This document shows positions 16,989 to 24,711 of a DNA stretch of 64,000 nt, piece after piece (position 1 is the first letter of the stretch; each line of letters opens with the position of its first letter). The notes beneath the pieces are model-generated. The model was given only the letters and a program-made list of their open reading frames with translations. It was not told where the DNA came from and did not search any database. The stretch is taken from the NCBI GenBank assembly GCA_965214295.1, contig OZ243944.1, positions 2,232,001 to 2,296,000 on the forward strand, in the 5' to 3' direction. The translations under genes were made by a program, and so were the position numbers. The DNA comes from JAJDUF01 sp965214295. Lineage in GTDB: Bacteria > Chloroflexota > UBA11872 > UBA12225 > JAJDUF01.

Positions 16989-17723
16989 GGTCTACCTCCT
17001 TTTGTCTCGCTCTACCTCCGCACTACATGCAGCGGAGTCCAGTCGTGCCTCCTCACCTGGGATCGGCATTGCGCTTAAATAGATCAACTGCACTATACGC
17101 TCACCCATGCAGCGCGTCAAGGGGGGGAGCGCATCTCTGACCGGGGTAGGTTTTTGTGTAGAGCGGAGAGCTGAACCTCACCCCCGGCCCCCTCTCCACT
17201 TGGTGGAGAGGGGGTGGATGGGACTGTCAGCGGGATACCGGCCCCCCTATGGTCCCCTGACCGGGGTAGGTTTTTGTGTGGAGAGGCGAGCTGGACCGCC
17301 CCCCGGCCTCTTCCCGGCCAAGGAAGGGGGCAGTGCGGCGACCGGGGGCGACGAATGGCCCTGGATTCCCGCTTTCGCGGGAATGACGGACGCCTGGGAG
17401 CGGTTGATCGCCCCTCTACAGGGAATGACGGACGCCTGGACGCGGTTAATCGCGCCTCTACAGGAAACCTACCCCGGTCAGGGGTGCTCACAAGGGTAGG
17501 TAAACCGGAAAATCGGCGCAATGGGTGCTTGTAGGGCACGGCATGCCATGCCCCTACCCCTGGATCAAGTCCAGGGCCGGCTCTGGGCACAAAGCACGTG
17601 GGTACTCTCCAGCAACCAATAACCTACCTACCCTTGTCAGGGTCAGGGGATAGGGAGGGGGCTACTGTGTATAGTAGGTGCTGCCTAGGACCGCAGCCAA
17701 CCGGCACCGAGGGAGTGGAGCGC
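16989..17723. repeat. 735-bp gene-free nest of interleaved repeats
   Basis: No gene is seen between the two divergent genes. From about 17120 the stretch holds two direct copies of a gaccggggtaggtttttgtg word (17139 and 17258), an inverted copy of its first half near 17468, and a ccctctccact..tggagaggg palindrome (about 17190-17215). A REP-like palindrome (17363-17388), two ggttgatcgc/ctctacagg units and a gtagggcacggcatgcc palindrome (17531-17557) follow. The PhyH gene starts just after it. Confidence 0.75.
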
Positions 17724-18548
17724 ATGAACGAGGACGAGAAATATCTGTTCGATCTCACCGGCTACATTGTGGTCAAAAACGTGCTGGACGAGCAGGAGAT
17801 CGCACGCTGCAACGAGGCCATTGACCGCTATGCGGGCGGGATCCGCGAGCGCACCCAATCCCTGGCGGGCAGCTCCAAATCGTTGCGTGGGATCACCGGG
17901 CGCGGCGAGCTGAGTGGGATGCTGGGGTGGGAGCGTCCCTGGCGCGAGCCGTTCCGGGACATGCTGGCGCATCCGCGCATTGTGCCTTACCTGCATGCAA
18001 TTCTGGGTAAAGGCTTCCGCCTGGACCATTTGCCGTCACTGATCGCCATGCGCCGGGGAGCGGAAGGACACCAACTGCATGGTTCGTCGGGGCCGGGGTT
18101 CGATCCGCACCAGTACTACATCTTCCAGGACGGACGGATGCACAACGGCCTGACCGTGGTGTCGTGGCAGCTCACGGATGTCAACCCCGGTGATGGTGGC
18201 CTATGCCTGGTTCCCGGCAGTCACAAGTGCAACTTCGCCTTACCCCTGGAGTTGAGGACCTATGAGCAGCACCAAGAATTCGTCAAGCAAATTGCGTGCA
18301 AGGCCGGCGACGTGGTGATCTTCACCGAGGCCGTAACCCATGGGACGCTGCCCTGGCAGGGCGAGCAGCAGCGGCGCTCAATCCTGATCCGCTATTCGCC
18401 AGGCAATCTCGCCTATGCCAAACACTACGTGGCTTGGCCGGAGGCGTTTGTGGACGGACTGAGCGAGGAGCAGCGGGCCGTGATGGAGCCTCCCTACCAC
18501 CTCCGCCTCGAGCGCCCGGCGCTGGACGACGCGGGGACGCTGGAATAG
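17724..18548 (+). CDS. Phytanoyl-CoA dioxygenase (PhyH) family protein
   Basis: This 274-residue protein is a member of the PhyH group of Fe(II)/2-oxoglutarate-dependent oxygenases, which hydroxylate diverse small molecules. Family features are the N-terminal FDLTGYIVVKNVLDEQEIAR and the double-stranded beta-helix core with VSWQLTDVNPGDGGLCLVPG followed by SHKCNF. The distal His is in VTHGTLPW and the 2-oxoglutarate-binding Arg in RRSILIRY. I chose the ATG at 17724 (GGGAG/TGGAG upstream). Residues 1-42 of a longer frame come from the repeat region and are unlikely to be translated. Natural substrates of bacterial homologues are mostly unknown. Confidence 0.85.
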   Translation: MNEDEKYLFDLTGYIVVKNVLDEQEIARCNEAIDRYAGGIRERTQSLAGSSKSLRGITGRGELSGMLGWERPWREPFRDMLAHPRIVPYLHAILGKGFRLDHLPSLIAMRRGAEGHQLHGSSGPGFDPHQYYIFQDGRMHNGLTVVSWQLTDVNPGDGGLCLVPGSHKCNFALPLELRTYEQHQEFVKQIACKAGDVVIFTEAVTHGTLPWQGEQQRRSILIRYSPGNLAYAKHYVAWPEAFVDGLSEEQRAVMEPPYHLRLERPALDDAGTLE

Positions 18549-18555
18549 CGAGCGC

Positions 18556-18687
18556 AATGGCGCCCCCTCCCTAACCCTCCCCCGTGCTGATGCACAGGGG
18601 AGGGGACTTGCACCCCACTCCGTCATTCCCGCTTGCGCGGGAATCCATATCTTCCTGCGGAGCGGGGGGGCCATAGGGGGGCGGGAC
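18556..18687. repeat. Repeat cluster between convergent PhyH and S9 genes
   Basis: The cluster holds a ccctaaccctcccccgtg..caggggagggg unit, a REP-like palindrome (18621-18646) and a ctgcggagcgggggg/ccatagggggg unit. It separates two convergent genes, but there is no T-tract to call it a terminator. Confidence 0.6.
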
Positions 18688-21057
18688 TCAGAGGTAGCGG
18701 TCGAACCAGGCGATGCTGCGGTACCAGAGGTCTTCCAGGTTCTCTTGTGTCCACGTCCAGAGGCCCATCGCCTCGTCGTAGTAGCGCACCAACGTCGCCA
18801 CTTTGCCCAGGCGGCGTAGGCCGGCGTAAAGCTCTTCGCTCTGACTAATGGGGATCGGATTCTCGGTGCCGTGTAGCAGCAGCAGCGGCGTGGTGACGCG
18901 GTGGAGGTGGAAGAGCGGCGAATTCTCCACGTATTGCTCCGGCACTTCCCAGATCGTGCCGCCCAGGTGGGTCTCGTGCTCCTTGGCGTGCCCCAGCCAG
19001 TCCAGATGGTTGGCTTTGATGTGCAGCGGCCACGAGATCAGGTTGGTGAACGAGTCGACCGCCACGGCCGCGCGGAACCGCTCGGTGCGGGTGACGATGC
19101 AGCAGGTCGCGTAGCCGCCGATATTGAAGCCCATCACGCCGAGCCGGTCGGGATCGCTATAGCCTTGCGCTACCGCAGCATCCACGGCTTCGAGCGTGCG
19201 TGCGGTCATCGCGTCGGCTCCCTGCGCGGGGACATTGGGGAACAGTACAGCGTAGCCGCGCGTCGTAAACAGATGCAGGCTGCCGCTGCCGGAGAAGACA
19301 AAGGAGCGCAACATGCTAACGCCGCCGTACCCAAACGCCGCGTTGACAATCGTGGGATAGCGCTGCCCGGGCTGGTAGTCGGGCGGTAGGAAGAGCGCCG
19401 CCCTCCGCGCGCTGCCGTCTGCGCCGGTATAAGTGAGCAGGCGGCCGGTACCTAATGGCACGTGAGCCAGGTGCGAGTTCAGGTCCGTCAAGCGGCGCTC
19501 GGTGCCTGACGGGCCAACGCTGCCTCCAGGCGTGCTTGGGACCGGCAGCGTTGGTCCGTCACCGGCGCGCACGTCAATGACGCATAGCTCGCGGGGGTGC
19601 TTTTGGCTCTCGATGGTACTGACGATGAGGTGGCCGTCGTTATCGCTCCGCGCGGCCACGTCGAGTAGGGAGCGCTCCTTGTCGGGCAACACAATCTCCG
19701 GTGCGCCACCGGTCAGCCGCAGCAGCGCCTCCCCGCTGGTGCGGCGGTGCCGGCCCACGACGACGACGGTGCCCGGCCGCCCGAAATCGCTGGCGATCAT
19801 GCCGGTGAGCGGATAGATGGGGCCAAGCAGGCGATAGTCCCGCTGATCGGGCGCCATGTTCTGCCAGGTGCCGGTGTCGGTCGCCAAGCGGTAGACCTGG
19901 CTGTCGCTCCAGCAGTAGAGGAACCGGCCATCGGCCGACCACAGTGGCGGCGGATACGGTTCTTCGTGGCCGAAATCCACCTCACTCCCGTCATGGAGCA
20001 CCCGCTCGGTGCCGTCCAGCGCGAGCAGCGCGACCCGTCCGGGGCCGCCGCCGTAGGTGTGGTAGGCGAGCGCGTCGCTGGCCGGCGACCAAGAGAAGGT
20101 GTTGCCAAAGGACATTGGCACCCGGCGCCGCAAGACATCGTGCCGCGACCCGTCAACCGCGAGTAGATGGAGATCGGACAACGTGCTGTTCTCACCGTCC
20201 GGCTCGATCTTCCAGTAGGCGGGGTCGTAGCAGGACGCAGCAAGATACCGGCCGTCGGGCGAGAGGCGGTAGGCGAGGGGGTAGGAGATTCCCGCGCAAG
20301 CGGGAATGACGGTGGGGGGAGTAAGGTCGGTCGCTAGCCGCTGCGCTTCGCCGGTCCGAATGTCAATGATCGCCAGATCACCGCGGCTCTGTTCATACCA
20401 GGGTCGGCTCTCACCGGTGGGGGAGGTCGGTGGCGCTTCCGGTGGCGAGACCCAGACCTCGCGCGTGCCCTTCGGGGGCGGTGGATCGCGTCGCGGGAGC
20501 GGCTGCCAGCCGGCGGTCCGCAGCTTGGTGACCAGCCGGGTGCTGTCCGGCAGCCATTGGAGCGTTTCGAACTCGAACGTCACCTGGATCGGATCGGCAC
20601 AGGCGAGGCGGGTGGCGTTCGTCTCGCGGTTCCAGAGCCAGACTTGCGCGATATGGTTGCGGTCGGAGTAGAACGCCAGCCAACGGCCATCGGGCGACCA
20701 CCGCGCTCCCCAACTGCTGGCGGGGCCAACGCTGCCGGTCCCAGGGGTGCCTGGAGGCAGCTTTGGCTTGCCACTGTCCCAGCCGGAGGTGAGCGAGCGC
20801 CACGCGCCACTGTCCAGCTCGGCGATGGCCAGCTCAAGGCCCTCGCTACCTGAGGGCACACCGCGCTCGGCGGCCGCGTCGTAGGGTCGCTGGGCAAGGG
20901 AGCGGATAGTGAAGGCGACGAGGGCGCTGTCCGGGGAGATGGCGGCGGGGTCTTCGTACCCATCCGCGCTCCTGAGTCCCTGGACATCGGTGATCTCCAA
21001 GGGCCGCGTTGGGGCTGCTGCGTCGGCTGCGGTGCTGGGCTGCGCGTCGGTGTTCAT
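18688..21057 (-). CDS. S9 prolyl-oligopeptidase-fold protein with degenerate catalytic triad
   Basis: This 789-residue protein has an N-terminal TolB/WD40-like beta-propeller with PD40-type blades (WSPDGRWLAFYSD, LSPDGRYLAAS, FSWSPASDALAYHT, LWSADGRFLYCWSD). A C-terminal alpha/beta-hydrolase domain of the S9 type follows. The nucleophile elbow reads GFNIGGY, with Asn645 where GxSxGG has Ser. The acid position is Asn733 in LLLHGTENPIP and the His position is Met764 in YYDEAMGLW. All three catalytic positions are therefore changed, and peptidase activity is very unlikely. The gene also contains three repeat-derived inserts (a REP palindrome giving VIPACAGIS and two hairpin elements giving PPGTPGTGSVGP and PVPSTPGGSVGP). 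GAGGAGG precedes the ATG. Confidence 0.85.
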   Translation of the reverse strand: MNTDAQPSTAADAAAPTRPLEITDVQGLRSADGYEDPAAISPDSALVAFTIRSLAQRPYDAAAERGVPSGSEGLELAIAELDSGAWRSLTSGWDSGKPKLPPGTPGTGSVGPASSWGARWSPDGRWLAFYSDRNHIAQVWLWNRETNATRLACADPIQVTFEFETLQWLPDSTRLVTKLRTAGWQPLPRRDPPPPKGTREVWVSPPEAPPTSPTGESRPWYEQSRGDLAIIDIRTGEAQRLATDLTPPTVIPACAGISYPLAYRLSPDGRYLAASCYDPAYWKIEPDGENSTLSDLHLLAVDGSRHDVLRRRVPMSFGNTFSWSPASDALAYHTYGGGPGRVALLALDGTERVLHDGSEVDFGHEEPYPPPLWSADGRFLYCWSDSQVYRLATDTGTWQNMAPDQRDYRLLGPIYPLTGMIASDFGRPGTVVVVGRHRRTSGEALLRLTGGAPEIVLPDKERSLLDVAARSDNDGHLIVSTIESQKHPRELCVIDVRAGDGPTLPVPSTPGGSVGPSGTERRLTDLNSHLAHVPLGTGRLLTYTGADGSARRAALFLPPDYQPGQRYPTIVNAAFGYGGVSMLRSFVFSGSGSLHLFTTRGYAVLFPNVPAQGADAMTARTLEAVDAAVAQGYSDPDRLGVMGFNIGGYATCCIVTRTERFRAAVAVDSFTNLISWPLHIKANHLDWLGHAKEHETHLGGTIWEVPEQYVENSPLFHLHRVTTPLLLLHGTENPIPISQSEELYAGLRRLGKVATLVRYYDEAMGLWTWTQENLEDLWYRSIAWFDRYL
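19507..19561. repeat. CDS-embedded hairpin element, class 2 (copy B)
   Basis: Two arms of about 18 bases (tgacgggccaacgctgcc and its complement, one mismatch) enclose a ~20-base loop of the CGGTCCCA..GCCTGGAG type. The element lies in frame inside the S9-fold gene and encodes the GPTLPVPSTPGGSVGPS segment. Confidence 0.7.
20285..20311. repeat. REP-like palindrome inside the S9-fold gene
   Basis: This ATTCCCGC..GCGGGAATGACG palindrome is the same as the intergenic ones at 13187, 17363, 18621 and 53322. Here it is translated in frame as TVIPACAGIS between two propeller blades. Confidence 0.8.
20725..20767. repeat. CDS-embedded hairpin element, class 2 (copy A)
   Basis: Arms gccaacgctgcc and ggcagctttggc pair with one mismatch around the loop ggtcccaggggtgcctgga. 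The loop is in the opposite orientation to copy B. It encodes the KLPPGTPGTGSVGP segment of the S9-fold protein. Confidence 0.7.
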
Positions 21058-21127
21058 CGTCCCTCCTCACTGCGCCGGTGACGCTCCAGTGGCGTCGTCG
21101 GGAGTAGTGGCGCGAGGCGGTCGGGAC

Positions 21128-21511
21128 TTACCACACGCTGCCGCGGTACGCGGCGTAGAGGGCTGCGTCATCGGGAGGCTGCGTGGCTGCTTCCGCCGAC
21201 CTCGCACTACCTCCATATGAGCGCAGCCGCGCCAGTCTTACAGGACGCATATAGACGCCCGCCGTGGTCACGAGCGAGGTGAGGTGGTCCATACCAGTCA
21301 CTTCCGGCAGCAGCTCGTCGGCTGGTGAGTCAGCCGGGAGCGAGGGGAAGAAGACGCCTTTATGCCAACGCGCCAGCCGCAGCACCTCGGCCACGTCGGC
21401 GGGAGGGAGCGCCTGCACCGCCGGGTGGTCGCGGGGTGGACGGTCCTGGCGCAAGTCGTCGAGCCACGCTGCGAGTAGCTCGCCTCTGAGTGCTTCGTTT
21501 TCCGGTGTCAC
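21128..21511 (-). CDS. Hypothetical protein downstream of broken sigma gene
   Basis: I do not recognise this 127-residue soluble protein. The N-terminal half is helical and acidic (ENEALRGELLAAWLDDLRQD, ADVAEVLRLARWHKG); the C-terminal half is rich in Arg and Ala and looks disordered. It starts with GTG at 21511 behind a GAGGAG ribosome-binding site. It lies downstream of, and in the same direction as, an ECF-type sigma gene, with repeat DNA between. Position suggests a regulator or anti-sigma-type partner, but there is no zinc motif or membrane segment to support that. Treat the function as unknown. Confidence 0.55.
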   Translation of the reverse strand: MTPENEALRGELLAAWLDDLRQDRPPRDHPAVQALPPADVAEVLRLARWHKGVFFPSLPADSPADELLPEVTGMDHLTSLVTTAGVYMRPVRLARLRSYGGSARSAEAATQPPDDAALYAAYRGSVW

Positions 21512-21559
21512 GGGTGCTCCTCGCTGCTATGTCTACATGAGTCTACCGCGTTCATAGGG

Positions 21560-21694
21560 GGTGGCCCCCGCCCCCCTATGGTCCCCCCGCTCCGCAGGGG
21601 GACGGTACGTTCCCTCCCCTGGTAGCTCAGTCCGGGGGAGGGTTAGGGATGAGGGCAGGGTGGATTTTCGTGTGGAGATGCATACCTCCATATG
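21560..21694. repeat. REP-like repeat cluster at the 3' end of the sigma pseudogene
   Basis: The cluster contains the cctatggtccccccgctccgc..aggggg hairpin, a ccctcccctggtagc..gggggaggg unit and the word tggattttcgtgtggaga, which recurs near 17150, 17270 and 22409. Confidence 0.6.
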
Positions 21695-22315
21695 TCAGCC
21701 GGCCCCTTCTCCATGTCGAGGAGGATGGGATTCAAGGGCGATCAGACGCTCGCGCAGCCACGCGAGGGCGCGGAACTTCGTCGTATACACCTTACTCCGC
21801 GACCAGCCGTGACGGGCCATGATCTGCTCGGTCGTCTGCTCCGCGAAAAAGTAGGCTCAGATGACGATGCGGTAATCCCGGGGCGCGGTGGCGAGTACCT
21901 GTCGGAGTACCGCGCGGCGCACCTGCACGGTGAGCCGTTGGAGGACGGAGGCCTCCGGATCGTCGGCGGCAGGATCGGCCAGCTCGAATTGCGCCGCGTC
22001 GAGCGCGGAGCCGAAGAAGCGGCGCTTGAACTGCTCCTGGGCTACATGGTTGGCAATCGCGCGGAGCCAAGCAAAGATGCCGATGCCCCCCCGGTACTCG
22101 AAGTCGCCGATGAGCCGCCAGGCCCGCTCCCAGGTCTCGTTGGCAACATCCTGTTGCTCCGGGTGGGTCAGCCCCTTGGCTGCCAGGTGCAGGAACAGCC
22201 GCGGCTGGTGCCGCTCGACCAAAACTTGGAAGGCCGCGTGTACCTGCTCGCGCGTACCGGTTTGGAGCCGGCGCAGGAGGGCTGCGTCGTCCGATGGCTC
22301 GCGCGGCGGTAGCAA
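21695..22315 (-). pseudogene. ECF-like sigma-70 factor interrupted by an in-frame TGA
   Basis: The gene encodes an ECF-type sigma factor. Region 2 is present (AFQVLVERHQPRLFLHLAAK, then PEQQDVANETWERAWRLIGD and FAWLRAIANHVAQEQFKRR). A TGA at codon 153 (21857-21859) then stops the frame just after PRDYRIVI. Beyond it, the same frame continues with a good region 4 helix-turn-helix: AYFFAEQTTEQIMARHGWSR and KVYTTKFRALAWLRERL, ending at 21695. A single TGG-to-TGA change explains it. As written, the product is 152 residues and lacks promoter -35 recognition. TGA readthrough or a base error are alternatives. The start is TTG at 22315, directly after an in-frame stop. Confidence 0.8.
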
Positions 22316-22671
22316 CGCTCAACCTCGTCCTGGTGCAAGCTCCCGAACCTTTATGGCAGCACCGCAGCAAATCTTACACGCGCCTCCATGCTTGGCCCTG
22401 ACAGAGGTGGATTTCTGTGTAGGGGCGCGATTGATCGCGTGCCCTGGGCGTCATGATGAGGATTGCCAACTTAATCAGGGAGTGGAGGACCGCTCTCTTT
22501 CCCAGCCCTACCCCCGCTCCACCGGGGCCGGAAGCAGGTTTCCTCCCCTGGAGCTTGCTCCGGGGGAGGGCGAGGGTGGGGGCCGGAACAATACCTAATC
22601 AAGTGAGCAACGTTCATAATGCCCCCTACCAGCCCATTGCGCCCCGCTCCGACATTAGTATTCGGTGGGCA
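22316..22671. repeat. Intergenic region with REP-like repeats
   Basis: No gene is seen here. It holds a gtaggggcgcgattgatcgc..ccctg palindromic unit (22418-22448) and a cctcccctggagcttgctcc..gggggaggg hairpin (about 22540-22572). Confidence 0.65.
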
Positions 22672-24096
22672 TTACGGTGTTTTCGCAAGCAGCGCGTTGA
22701 TCGTCGGCACCAGATCGTCCATAGCTCGCCTGGCATCTTGCATGCCCGCCCAGAGCGGTTGGCAGCCTTGTATGAACGCTGGCAACACCTCGGTGTAGTT
22801 GGGGATGTGCTGCGGCGGTCGCAGGGTTTTGGCCGTCTCGATAAAGGCGGGGAGAACGCCGCGTTCGGTCAACCAGGCCTCCTGCTGCAGCAAGAGGTGG
22901 TCGGCCAGCGATTGGCGTGCCGGCATCATGACGCCGCGCATATCGAGCAGGGCAATGCGTCGCGCCTGATGTATTGAGGCGACCCACCCCGTCGGGTTCC
23001 CCGCCGCCGCAAAGCCCTCCGCACTCGTCAGAAACTTCAGCCAGGCCCAGGCACTATCAGGATTGGCGGTGCTGGCAGCGATGCTGTAGCTCTCCGGCCA
23101 AGCGGAAGTCTCGCGGCCGGCAGGACCAATGGGCACCGTCGTCACCGCCCAGTCGAGTGCGGGGTTTTCCCGTACACTCCAGTCAAGACCAGGCGTTTTC
23201 CGCGCGCTGCTATCCCGTTCCACCACCCAGGCGATGTTTGGCGTGAGGTGGAAATGTGGCATTAGTCCGAACCGACCGGTTGCGAACAACGAGAACTCGC
23301 TCCCCCGCAGGCGCCTCAGATCAGTCGGAGATGGCGCGACCCGGTGCTTGAGCCACAGATCGGCGATCCACTGCAGAGCACTGACCGCCGGTGGGGAGTC
23401 CAGCGCACATTGCTGCCCATCGGCACTGAGCAGGCTGCCACCCCATGCCCACAGGGTATGGAGCAAGGGTCCGGGCAGGTCTGAATACAGCGCACCCCAA
23501 ATGGGTGGATCGGCCTCTACTTGGGTGAGTCGCGCCGCCGCTTCGAGCCACCGGTCATAGGTCCAGGTGTGGTCCGGCAAGGGCAGCTGGACTTGCCGGA
23601 ATAGGCCGCGGTTCACGTACATGATGTGCGGGGACCAGGCCTCGGGCAGCGCCACCTGTATGCCGGCGTAGCGCCCGGCTGCCAGGACGGCGGGATAGAA
23701 GTCGCTGAGGTCGTCCTGATCCTGCTTCAGTCGTGGCAAGAGGTCGTGTACCCAGCCGTCCCGGGCGGCACGAGGCACAAAGGCCTGATCAAGCTCGAAC
23801 ACATCCGGCGGTGTGCCGGCGGCTACTCGCGACGCAAGCGTTTCTGCCGGGATGAAGAACTCTGCGGCGTGCCACTCGATCTCCACTGCGATGTGGGGGA
23901 GCTTCGCAGTGAAGGCAGCGATCTGGACCGGCCGGTTGGTCTGATTTCTGGGATGGTGGGGAATGAAGAAGCGGACGGTGCTCTGGGGAGTAGCCTGTCC
24001 CGGCAAGGGTAGGCGCAGATCGCACGCCGCGCTCAGGAGGCTACCCAGTGCAATCCCGACTCTTCGGAGATACCGGCGCCGAGTCGTACCGACCAT
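22672..24096 (-). CDS. Extracellular solute-binding protein, Tat-type lipoprotein (third, divergent)
   Basis: This 474-residue binding protein starts MVGTTRRRYLRRVG and has lipobox SAACD near residue 26, again a twin-Arg lipoprotein signal. The mature part has the SBP family-1 layout: FTAKLPHIAVEIEWHAAEFF near residue 55, LSDFYPAVLAAGRYAG, HTWTYDRWLEAAARLTQVEA and DSAWAWLKFLTSAEGF. It is clearly more distant from the two paralogues at 14-17 kb than they are from each other. No membrane component is adjacent. Upstream DNA is packed with MITE-like elements. Substrate is unknown; a sugar or oligosaccharide is the family's usual ligand. Confidence 0.82.
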   Translation of the reverse strand: MVGTTRRRYLRRVGIALGSLLSAACDLRLPLPGQATPQSTVRFFIPHHPRNQTNRPVQIAAFTAKLPHIAVEIEWHAAEFFIPAETLASRVAAGTPPDVFELDQAFVPRAARDGWVHDLLPRLKQDQDDLSDFYPAVLAAGRYAGIQVALPEAWSPHIMYVNRGLFRQVQLPLPDHTWTYDRWLEAAARLTQVEADPPIWGALYSDLPGPLLHTLWAWGGSLLSADGQQCALDSPPAVSALQWIADLWLKHRVAPSPTDLRRLRGSEFSLFATGRFGLMPHFHLTPNIAWVVERDSSARKTPGLDWSVRENPALDWAVTTVPIGPAGRETSAWPESYSIAASTANPDSAWAWLKFLTSAEGFAAAGNPTGWVASIHQARRIALLDMRGVMMPARQSLADHLLLQQEAWLTERGVLPAFIETAKTLRPPQHIPNYTEVLPAFIQGCQPLWAGMQDARRAMDDLVPTINALLAKTP

Positions 24097-24155
24097 AGCC
24101 CCCCTCTCCGTGAGGCGTTGCCCTACCTACGTAGCTACCGGGACGCTCTTGATTA

Positions 24156-24328
24156 GGGCGTGTTCACACTAAGCTGCCAGCTGCTCCTGTCAGCCGGTCA
24201 TTGCGGGCGCAGTGCGGAATCTCAAGCGCCCGCTGACCCAAACCGGTGCTCACGACAAGGAGTTGAGACCCTTCACTGCGTTCAGGGTGACATTATGGCG
24301 ATATGGGAGCGGTTGTGTGAACACGCCC
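24156..24328. mobile_element. MITE-like element with GGGCGTGTTCACAC ends and TA target duplication
   Basis: The ends GGGCGTGTTCACAC (24156-24169) and GTGTGAACACGCCC (24315-24328) are perfect 14-base inverted repeats, and TA flanks each side. The 173-base body contains a GCGGGCGC..GCGCCCGC inverted pair and no reading frame. A TA duplication fits IS630/Tc1 or IS5-group (IS427) mobilisation. Confidence 0.7.
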
Positions 24329-24391
24329 TAGATCAGTACAGTCTATTGTAGTAATGAAGGTTAAACGAGTCAACTGTTAGTGCCGTGATTG

Positions 24392-24627
24392 CAGGGGCTT
24401 TCCATATGTCACCCTTGTCACCCCCGGTTCGAGCCAGGGGCCGGCTCTGAGTGGAGTGCCGGGTCGCTCCCACGGGGCGAGATTCTTCGCTCCGCTCAGA
24501 ATGACAATGGAAAGGTTGCTCAGAATGACAATGGAAAGGTTGCTCAGAATGACAGTGGAAAGGCTGCTCAGAATGACCGGGTTGGTGGTGATGAATGACC
24601 GGGTTGGTGGCGACTTTGGAAAGGCTC
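24392..24627. mobile_element. MITE-like element, AGGGYCTTTYCA family, copy 2
   Basis: The element starts CAGGGGCTTTCCATATG and ends TTTGGAAAGGCTC. It is flanked on both sides by the 11-base direct repeat TGCCGTGATTG (24381-24391 and 24628-24638). Inside, a 24-base unit (gctcagaatgacaatgg-aaaggtt) is repeated three to four times in tandem at about 24497-24580, which makes this copy longer than the other two. Confidence 0.75.
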
Positions 24628-24711
24628 TGCCGTGATTGTGCTGCCGCAGAGGCAGGAGAAAGCTGGGGGTTCCAGCTTGACCGGTTGGGCGCCGGAGGGA
24701 GGACAGCGCAG

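Larger units (their letters stand above)
24097..24711. other. Gene-free MITE nest
   Basis: This 615-base stretch holds no gene. It carries two different MITE-like elements only about 60 bases apart: one at 24156-24328 with TA duplications, the other at 24392-24627 with an 11-base duplication. Confidence 0.75.
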
